A stretch of DNA of 11,129 nucleotides, taken from positions 1 through 11,129 of the forward strand of contig JBGUZS010000186.1 in assembly GCA_045223835.1 (NCBI GenBank), in the 5' to 3' direction. Every line of letters begins with the position of its first letter. Position 1 is the stretch's first letter. Positions 6,588-11,129 of this stretch are shown here, piece by piece. A model generated the notes under the pieces. It did not search any database. It was given only the letters and a program-made list of their open reading frames with translations, and was not told where the DNA came from. The stretch is from UBA1774 sp045223835 (GTDB lineage: Bacteria > Bacillota > Clostridia > Oscillospirales > Oscillospiraceae). A program made the translations under genes and the position numbers.

Positions 6588-8174
6588 ATGTCCTATAAGC
6601 ATTATGGTCCCCGGACCCGGAGGGGCTGGGGCTGGCTGCTGGGGCTCCTGATCTTCCTCCTTGCCCTGATCCTGGCCTGCGGCGGGATCTTCCTTTGGGC
6701 AAGGGATCAGGTCGGCGGGCCGGATCGGGTTGCGCCCGGGGTACGGCTGTTCGGCTCGGATATTGCCGGCTGCGATCGGGCCCAGGTGCTGGATATTCTG
6801 CGGACGAAGGGCTTCGCGCCCCTGGCGGGAAAAAGCTTAACCCTGTCTCTGCCCGGGGAAACCCTCAGCGTTTCCGCGGAGGAGCTGGGCCTGGTGCCGG
6901 ATAGGGAAGCGGAGGCGGACGCCATCCTGGCCTGGGGCCATACCGGGGACCGGAACCGGGACGCCCTGAACTGGCTCCTGGACCGGAACCGCGCCGCCGA
7001 TTTCCCCCGGACCTGGGAACCCGCGCTGCGGGAGGAGCCCCTTCGGGAGCTGTGCCGCCTGGCGGCGGAAACGCTGGATCGTGAGCCCACCCGCTGCGTC
7101 GTCTTTCCGGAGGAGGAAGCCCTGCAGATCACCCTGGGCGCCGACGGCGCGCAGGTGGACCAGGAGGCCCTGCTGGAGGAGCTGAAGGCGGCGCTGGGCC
7201 GGGGAGAACTGGAGGTCAGCTATGCCCCGGAGACGATCCCCGCCGAGGCCCCGGACCTGGAGGCCATCTGGGAAGAGCTGCATACGGAGCCGGCAAACGC
7301 CAGGTTCGACGATACTTACCGGGTGCAGCCGGAGAAGGCCGGGCGCACCTTCGATCTGGAGGAAGGAAAGAAAGCCCTGGCCAAGGCAAAGGAGGGGGAG
7401 ACGGTACGCATCCCCATCCTGACCCTGGAGCCGGAGGTGAAGGCGGAGGAGCTGGAAGCCCTGCTGTTCCGGGATCTGCTGGCCGGCGTGGATACTCCCC
7501 TCACCAACAATGCCGTGCGCACCCGGAATATTGAGATCGCCGCCTCCATGCTAAATGAGACCATCCTTTTGCCGGGACAGGAATTCTCCTATAACGGCGC
7601 CCTGGGGGAGCGCACGGAGGAAAAGGGCTACGGCCCCGCCACCGCCTACCTGAACGGGGAGCTGGTGGAGGAGGTGGGGGGCGGCATCTGCCAGCTCTCC
7701 AGCGCCCTGTATTACTGCTGCATGCTGGCGGACGAGGAGATCCTGGAGCGTACCAATCATATGTATTATCAGACCTATCTTCCCCTGGGCATGGACGCCA
7801 CCGTGAGCTGGGGCGGGCCGGATTTCCGCTTCAAGCTGAAGGACGAGTATCCCATCCTCATGAAGGCCTGGATCGAAGGGGGCAAGCTGAGGACGGAGAT
7901 CTGGGGAACGAAGCTGGATGACGGCTATGTGGAGCTGGAATACCATGTGGACTATACGGTCCCCCATAGGACGGTCTACTATGAGCATAAGCGGGTGAAA
8001 TCCGGGAACCGGGTGATTACGGACTATGGCCGGGACGGGATGCAGGTCACCACCTACCGGGTCCGGTATGACGGGGACGGCGCCCTGATCGAGCGGGTAA
8101 CGGAAGCCGTGAACGTGTACAGCGCCCGGGATGAGGTGATCGTGGTGGCTGTCGGCGAGCGGCCAAAATCCTGA
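6588..8174 (+). CDS. VanW family protein with peptidoglycan-binding-like domains
   Basis: The 528-residue protein has a basic N-terminus (RTRR) and one hydrophobic helix at about 14-38, then a large extracellular part. Cys31 in ILACGG is a near-lipobox, but hydrophobicity continues past it, so a membrane anchor is the better reading. Two putative peptidoglycan-binding (PG_binding_4-like) segments lie at about 50-170 and 190-295. The VanW domain follows at about 302-430, with NNAVRTRNIEIAAS, PGQEFSYN, VGGGICQLSSALYYC (GGGICQ near 363) and a GMDATVSWGGPDFRF segment. The C-terminal portion (about 460-525) resembles the G5-like end seen in many Firmicute VanW proteins. VanW occurs in some vancomycin-resistance clusters, but its role is unresolved and this copy has no van genes nearby. 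A cell-wall-associated function is inferred. ATG at 6588 was chosen because AAGGAGGG (6575-6582) precedes it and overlaps the hemW stop. Confidence 0.9.
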   Translation: MSYKHYGPRTRRGWGWLLGLLIFLLALILACGGIFLWARDQVGGPDRVAPGVRLFGSDIAGCDRAQVLDILRTKGFAPLAGKSLTLSLPGETLSVSAEELGLVPDREAEADAILAWGHTGDRNRDALNWLLDRNRAADFPRTWEPALREEPLRELCRLAAETLDREPTRCVVFPEEEALQITLGADGAQVDQEALLEELKAALGRGELEVSYAPETIPAEAPDLEAIWEELHTEPANARFDDTYRVQPEKAGRTFDLEEGKKALAKAKEGETVRIPILTLEPEVKAEELEALLFRDLLAGVDTPLTNNAVRTRNIEIAASMLNETILLPGQEFSYNGALGERTEEKGYGPATAYLNGELVEEVGGGICQLSSALYYCCMLADEEILERTNHMYYQTYLPLGMDATVSWGGPDFRFKLKDEYPILMKAWIEGGKLRTEIWGTKLDDGYVELEYHVDYTVPHRTVYYEHKRVKSGNRVITDYGRDGMQVTTYRVRYDGDGALIERVTEAVNVYSARDEVIVVAVGERPKS

Positions 8175-8241
8175 GAGCCCTTGCAAAGCGGCCCCGGAAG
8201 GGATAAACTGATGAAGCCGGAGTACCGGAAAATCCTGAGAG
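8165..8241 (+). repeat. 13-bp direct repeat pair around the vanW-glsB junction
   Basis: AAAATCCTGAGAG occurs at 8165-8177, where it contains the TGA stop of the VanW gene, and again at 8229-8241, just before the small membrane protein gene. The copies are 64 bp apart and identical. The second may be a remnant of a local tandem duplication. Confidence 0.6.
8181..8209 (+). promoter_or_regulatory. Possible promoter for the small GlsB-like membrane protein
   Basis: TTGCAA (8181-8186), a 17-bp spacer and TAAACT (8204-8209) each match four of six consensus bases. No terminator was seen between the VanW gene and the downstream gene, so read-through from hemW-vanW is also possible. Weak call. Confidence 0.3.
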
Positions 8242-8257
8242 AAAGAAGCGTGAACCC

Positions 8258-8494
8258 ATGCATTTTATCATCACTCTGGTCCTGGGCGTCCTGGCGGGCT
8301 GGATCGCCGGCAAGATCATGAAATCCGAGCAGAACCTGATCATCAACCTGATCCTGGGCCTGGTGGGCGGCGTCGTCGGCGGCTGGATCGGCAGCATCCT
8401 GGGCATCAGCGGCGGCTGGATCGTCGGCCTCATCCTGGCGGTGCTGGGCGCCTGCATCCTGATCTGGCTGTATCGGAAGCTGTTCAAGAAATAA
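8258..8494 (+). CDS. GlsB/YeaQ/YmgE family small membrane protein (transglycosylase-associated fold)
   Basis: This 78-residue, almost wholly hydrophobic protein has three predicted membrane helices (about 2-20, 27-48 and 52-73). It carries Gly-rich packing segments (AGWIAGKIM, GLVGGVVGGWIGSILG, SGGWIVG) and a basic end, YRKLFKK. This is the pattern of the GlsB/YeaQ/YmgE family, called transglycosylase-associated proteins and linked in Firmicutes to general stress response. The biochemical role is not known. The start ATG at 8258 has only a weak purine-rich site (GAGAGAAAGAAG) upstream. A 36-codon frame starting at ATG 8211 overlaps its beginning and has GGAAGGG before it, so translation could be coupled. 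A strong terminator follows 15 nt after the stop, so it ends the plus-strand unit. Confidence 0.85.
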   Translation: MHFIITLVLGVLAGWIAGKIMKSEQNLIINLILGLVGGVVGGWIGSILGISGGWIVGLILAVLGACILIWLYRKLFKK

Positions 8495-8508
8495 AAGACA
8501 AGTGCGCT

Positions 8509-8547
8509 TCGACGCTCCGGGTGATCCCGGGCGTCGATTCTTTCTTT
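8509..8547 (+). terminator. Rho-independent terminator after the GlsB-like gene
   Basis: TCGACGC, a bulged T and CCGGG (8509-8521) pair with CCCGG GCGTCGA (8526-8537) around a TGAT loop. This gives a 12-bp stem with one bulge. It is followed by TTCTTTCTTT (8538-8547). It would end the hemW-vanW-glsB-like transcript. Confidence 0.85.
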
Positions 8548-8565
8548 GGGCAAGAGAAAAAGGGC

Positions 8566-8594
8566 TGGAAAACGGAGCCGGATAGGGGTAATAT
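8566..8594 (+). promoter_or_regulatory. Possible promoter for the alpha/beta hydrolase gene
   Basis: TGGAAA (8566-8571), a 17-bp spacer and TAATAT (8589-8594) each match four of six consensus bases. The gene lies behind a strong terminator, so it needs its own promoter, and this is the best-spaced candidate between 8548 and 8629. Weak motif evidence. Confidence 0.3.
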
Positions 8595-8629
8595 GGAAAC
8601 AGAAACGAAACAAACAAGGAGGAACACAT

Positions 8630-9619
8630 ATGCAGGTATTCACCTTCGACCTGAACGAAAAGGGTACTTCCCGGCTGATCGTCAGCGTGGCCAACGTGCA
8701 GGGCCAGATGTTTTTCCAGAAGACCCCGGCCCTCATCCATGTGCCGGGAGGCGGCTTCATGTTCTGCAGCGAGAGCGATACCGTCGCCCTGGGCGGCCGG
8801 CTCATGGGCAAGGGCGTGGGGGTCATCTGTACCTATCTCTATCCCGTGGCCCGGGACTACCGCTGGCCTCAGGTGATCATCGACCTGATGCGCAGCATCA
8901 GGATCCTGCGGGAGCATGCGGAGGAATGGGGTCTGGATCCGGATAAGATCATCATCTCCGGCAACTCCGCCGGAGCCTTTATCTGCATGAGCACCGGCAA
9001 CCTGTGGAACCGGCCGGATCTGATGGCCGCCGCGGGCTGCACCGGGGAGGAGGGGAAGCCCAACGCCATGATCCTGGGCTTCGGCCCCATGTTCTGCGGC
9101 CAGCAGACGGACGACGGCCTGGTGTACGTTCCAAACGGGGACCTGGTGGGCCCCCAGACGCCTCCGGCCTTCTTCCACCATGCCCGGCTGGATACCCTGG
9201 TCTCCGTGTACCAGACTATCGCCATGATCGCCTCCTTCGAGAAGCAGAAGCGCCCCTTCGCCACCTATATCTCCAGCTGCGGCGGCCATGGGGAGACGGG
9301 CTCCACCGCCCGAATCCTGGGCGCGGACGGCACCGTAGGTCCCAGCATCGACGACTGGTTCGAGCCCTGCTGGCGCTTCCTCCAGAATCAGCTGGGCCTC
9401 CAGAAGCTGCCCCAGCCCATGCCCCCCATGTTTGCCGCGAGGGGAGAGGGAGCGGAGGGCGAGCGCCCCGCCATGCCGCCCATGATGGCGCCGCCTCCCG
9501 TCGTGCCGGAGGGGAGTATCCCCGTCACTCCGGCGGATATGCCCCTGGGCCAGGCGGACCACATCCATATGCCCTTCAACGCGGGCTTCATGGATAAGGA
9601 TTTCACCACCTATCGGTGA
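8630..9619 (+). CDS. Alpha/beta hydrolase, acetyl-esterase/lipase-like
   Basis: The 329-residue product is an alpha/beta-hydrolase of the esterase/lipase type. The oxyanion-hole segment is HVPGGGFMF (37-45). The nucleophile elbow is GNSAG with Ser113. Candidate acid and base are Asp188 in HARLDTLVSV and His220 in CGGHGETG, so the triad is complete. No signal peptide is present, so it is probably cytoplasmic and acts on acylated or acetylated small molecules; the natural substrate is unknown. After residue 258 comes an unusual tail of about 70 residues, rich in Pro and Met (PMPPMF, AMPPMMAPPPVVPEG), ending in GFMDKDFTTYR. ATG at 8630 follows AAGGAGG (8616-8622) with 7-nt spacing. It is flanked by a terminator upstream and hairpins immediately downstream, so it is probably a single-gene unit. 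Fold call firm, substrate open. Confidence 0.88.
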   Translation: MQVFTFDLNEKGTSRLIVSVANVQGQMFFQKTPALIHVPGGGFMFCSESDTVALGGRLMGKGVGVICTYLYPVARDYRWPQVIIDLMRSIRILREHAEEWGLDPDKIIISGNSAGAFICMSTGNLWNRPDLMAAAGCTGEEGKPNAMILGFGPMFCGQQTDDGLVYVPNGDLVGPQTPPAFFHHARLDTLVSVYQTIAMIASFEKQKRPFATYISSCGGHGETGSTARILGADGTVGPSIDDWFEPCWRFLQNQLGLQKLPQPMPPMFAARGEGAEGERPAMPPMMAPPPVVPEGSIPVTPADMPLGQADHIHMPFNAGFMDKDFTTYR

Positions 9620-9657
9620 TTCAAATCGGACCCGCTTCGCTGGGCTCCGATTTGAGT
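9619..9657 (+). other. Strong hairpin immediately after the hydrolase stop codon
   Basis: TCAAATCGGA (9621-9630) pairs perfectly with TCCGATTTGA (9646-9655). The loop has further potential CCC/GGG pairing (CCCGCTTCGCTGGG). It starts one base after the TGA. No clean T-run follows, so it may be an imperfect terminator, an mRNA 3'-end stabiliser, or the first arm of a repeat element. Confidence 0.6.
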
Positions 9658-9711
9658 GGGTTTGCGCTGCGCTTCCCGCACTCGCTTTGCTCGCACAGTC
9701 CGCTCCGCGAG
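9633..9711. repeat. Low-complexity CGCTTCGCT-type intergenic repeat
   Basis: Related short words recur: CGCTTCGCT (9633-9641), CGCTGCGCT (9665-9673), CTCGCTTTGCTCGC (9681-9694) and CGCTCCGCGAG (9701-9711). Several can pair, for example CTCGC (9681-9685) with GCGAG (9707-9711). The segment is non-coding and composed unlike either neighbour. It may belong to a dispersed intergenic repeat family; only a genome comparison could show that. Confidence 0.5.
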
Positions 9712-9720
9712 AAGTATTTC

Positions 9721-9743
9721 GGGGCAGAAATGAATTCCGCCCC
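9721..9743. other. Small GC hairpin in the intergenic region
   Basis: GGGGC (9721-9725) pairs with GCCCC (9739-9743) across a 13-nt loop. Flanking TTT and AAA could lengthen it around one unpaired C. It is one of a series of hairpins filling 9620-9860; the function is unknown. Confidence 0.35.
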
Positions 9744-9799
9744 AAAATGGCAAGAGATTTGTCAAGGATGATTTTATCTGAAGAGAATGTAAATAGCAT

Positions 9800-9837
9800 C
9801 GTGGTGTGGACAGCTCAAACTGTCCACACCACGTTTT
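9800..9837 (+). terminator. Perfect 14-bp hairpin followed by TTTT
   Basis: CGTGGTGTGGACAG (9800-9813) and CTGTCCACACCACG (9820-9833) pair without mismatch around CTCAAA, followed by TTTT (9834-9837). It is a good rho-independent terminator in the plus direction, although the nearest plus-strand gene ends 180 bp upstream. In the minus direction it lies 27 bp past the phosphotransferase stop but has only a weak T-rich tail, so bidirectional use is possible. A smaller CGTTTT-CTG-AAAACG hairpin (9832-9846) overlaps its right edge. Confidence 0.7.
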
Positions 9838-9860
9838 CTGAAAACGACTATGGGTATCAA

Positions 9861-10721
9861 TCATCCTGAATACCAACTCGGTACGATTTTTGTCATACCG
9901 TCATACCATCCGAGGATTTCTTCCGCCTGGTCAAGAAACTTCTTGATCTCTTCTTCTCCGAAGGGTATTGCCCATGGGATCGACGAAAGTGTGTTGCTGC
10001 TGATATACAGCGCCAAGAGCCGCCAAAACTCCATTGGAACGTTTCCGTCAAAATAGCCGTCTACCATTCCAGCAGCGAAGCGGGGAGATGATTGCGCGCA
10101 CCAAACGATGCGGTTAAACTCTTCCCAAGGGTCCCCATAATCAAAACGGTCAAAATCGATGATTACCAGTTTTCCGTGTTCGACCATCATATTCCCAATA
10201 TGATAATCCCCGTGCTGGAAGCACTGCGGTCTTCCGCGAAGCAGGGGCTGGTTTTGCGCGAGGTATTTCAAAAACGCTTCTGCTCCGACAAACTTGATTG
10301 GGCAATCGCAATAGCCTTTGATTTTTCTGTCGATCTTTGCGTTGAAACGGGTCTCCCAATCCGGCGCTCCGTCTGGTGCCGGGATCGAATGAATCAATTT
10401 TAGTATCACGCCGGATTCAAGTCCGAGCTTGTATTGGTCATCTTCCGGCATGGACGGAACATAATCCTCTGCATTTTCACCCGCTATCCAGCTTTGTAAG
10501 GTGTAGAATCCATTTTCGATGTCACCGCATTCAAGCGGCTCACACATCGGAACGCCCAAAGCTCGAATTCTCTTTTGCAGTTCAAACGACTTTTTCGCCC
10601 TTTCTGCTTTTTCAAGTGGCGTAATACGAAGAAAGTACTTTTGTCCTTTCTCGTCGATTGCGCAATATTTCTTGTCGCCCGACCATCCTGCTGATACCGG
10701 GCTCATTGAAAGAAACTCCAT
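9861..10721 (-). CDS. Aminoglycoside phosphotransferase (APH) family kinase-like protein
   Basis: The 286-residue protein has the APH/choline-kinase fold. This group transfers phosphate from ATP to hydroxyls of aminoglycosides, macrolides, choline, sugars or unknown small molecules. The catalytic loop HGDYHIGN (170-177) supplies Asp172. The metal-binding DFD lies at 189-191 in IIDFDRFDYGDP. The N-terminal lobe begins SAGWSGDKKYC and continues with YFLRITPLEKAER. These motifs suggest an active enzyme, but the sequence does not resemble a specific resistance enzyme I can name, so resistance should not be assumed. The ATG at 10721 has a weak ribosome site; ATG at 10706 has GGAG 9 nt upstream and is a fair alternative. 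It follows the Nudix gene by 23 nt on the same strand and is probably co-transcribed with it. Base composition is more AT-rich than genes to the left. Confidence 0.87.
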   Translation of the reverse strand: MEFLSMSPVSAGWSGDKKYCAIDEKGQKYFLRITPLEKAERAKKSFELQKRIRALGVPMCEPLECGDIENGFYTLQSWIAGENAEDYVPSMPEDDQYKLGLESGVILKLIHSIPAPDGAPDWETRFNAKIDRKIKGYCDCPIKFVGAEAFLKYLAQNQPLLRGRPQCFQHGDYHIGNMMVEHGKLVIIDFDRFDYGDPWEEFNRIVWCAQSSPRFAAGMVDGYFDGNVPMEFWRLLALYISSNTLSSIPWAIPFGEEEIKKFLDQAEEILGWYDGMTKIVPSWYSG

Positions 10722-10744
10722 TCTGTTTCACGATCCCTACTTTC

Positions 10745-11129
10745 TCACATGCTCTTGCAAATCTTCTGACGCTCCATAGCGAAGTATTCTTTTAGCGCCG
10801 CAGTATCACGGGCTTTAAGGTATATCTGTTGATTAGTGTTCGGTTTTCCATTTTCAATCAAGGATACCATTTCTTCCAGCGTACACCACTTCAGTTTTGT
10901 TCCTACGATGATCTCTTCGCTGGTAAAGGTGGGTGCCTTAGAAGGGCCTGTGGTAGTCACTGTAAAGAGGTAGCTGTATTGTTGCAAATTACAGTAAGCC
11001 CGGTTTTCGTAAATGTACCCCAGCTCATTAATTACATTACAAGTGCAACCGATTTCTTCCTGGATTTCACGCCTTAGTGCAGTAAGGATATCTTCCCCAT
11101 CTTCTACGGTTCCCCCAGGAAGCGAGTAC
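10745..11129 (-). CDS. Nudix hydrolase, N-terminus beyond window
   Basis: The frame is open from the right edge of the window to a TGA at 10745-10747, giving 127 residues with the start missing. Reading from 11128 leftwards it begins YSLPGGTVEDGEDIL and holds a complete Nudix box. The box glycine of GGTVEDG is followed by Glu, then seven residues, then RE, I, Q, EE, I, G, C, matching GX5EX7REUXEEXGU exactly. Nudix enzymes hydrolyse nucleoside diphosphates linked to another group; the substrate here is unknown. A downstream TTG at 10987 is in frame but lies after the Nudix box, so it is not the start. The C-terminal half (about 100 residues, ending KEYFAMERQKICKSM) has no further motif I recognise. 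It lies 23 nt upstream of the APH-fold gene and shares its AT-rich composition. Confidence 0.88.
   Translation of the reverse strand, partial: YSLPGGTVEDGEDILTALRREIQEEIGCTCNVINELGYIYENRAYCNLQQYSYLFTVTTTGPSKAPTFTSEEIIVGTKLKWCTLEEMVSLIENGKPNTNQQIYLKARDTAALKEYFAMERQKICKSM

Noticed and set aside
5263..6702. Minus-strand open frame of 479 codons opposite hemW
   Set aside because: Antisense shadow of a gene with an unmistakable radical SAM motif and its own promoter and ribosome site.
6588..8174. Vancomycin resistance locus suggested by the VanW domain
   Set aside because: No vanR/S/H/A/X-type genes are nearby, and VanW-domain proteins are widespread in Firmicutes outside resistance clusters.
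8054..9799. Minus-strand open frame of 581 codons spanning vanW end, glsB-like gene and esterase
   Set aside because: It crosses three well-supported plus-strand genes and a terminator, and its translation shows no domain.
9610..9876. Short frames on both strands through the intergenic repeat region
   Set aside because: They run through hairpins and low-complexity repeats, lack good ribosome sites, and look like chance translation of repeat DNA.
1..11129. CRISPR arrays, tRNA/rRNA genes, transposases
   Set aside because: No regularly spaced repeats, cloverleaf-like segments or transposase motifs were found by reading both strands.

Overview
The window looks like chromosome from a GC-rich anaerobic Firmicute, probably a gut Clostridia/Oscillospiraceae-type bacterium. 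The reasons are strong AAGGAGG ribosome binding sites, a VanW/peptidoglycan-binding envelope protein, a C_GCAxxG_C_C-type redox protein, a CoA-disulfide-reductase/rhodanese fusion and a DUF169 protein. Assignment below class level is inference.

Left block (16-5193, all minus strand, transcribed right to left): a compact five-gene cluster. The order is bicupin protein (5193-4216), cysteine-rich C_GCAxxG_C_C-like protein (4151-3648), FAD/NAD(P) disulfide reductase with a C-terminal rhodanese domain (3651-2005), Ldh-family NAD(P) dehydrogenase (about 2002-878) and DUF169 protein (840-16). Gaps are small or absent: one ATGA overlap, a TGA/GTG overlap or 2-nt gap, then 37 nt. The cluster therefore reads as one operon combining a 2-hydroxy/2-keto acid dehydrogenase with thiol or persulfide chemistry. 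The substrate cannot be read from the sequence. This is the best candidate here for an undescribed system.

Middle block (5279-8547, plus strand): a divergent intergenic region carries a near-consensus sigma-70-type promoter (TTGACA, 17 bp, GATAAT) for hemW (radical SAM heme chaperone). hemW is followed tightly by a membrane-anchored VanW-domain protein and a small three-helix GlsB/YeaQ-type membrane protein. A strong bulged hairpin with a T-rich tail ends the block. An alpha/beta-hydrolase esterase with an unusual Pro/Met-rich C-terminal tail follows (8630-9619).

Right block (9620-11129): directly after the esterase stop comes about 240 bp of non-coding DNA. It holds stacked hairpins, CGCTTCGCT-like low-complexity repeats and a perfect 14-bp terminator-like hairpin. 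Beyond it base composition becomes visibly more AT-rich. Two minus-strand genes lie there: a Nudix hydrolase whose start is outside the window, and an aminoglycoside-phosphotransferase-fold kinase 23 nt downstream of it. This part looks like an acquired accessory segment.

No rRNA, tRNA, CRISPR array or recognisable transposase was seen.
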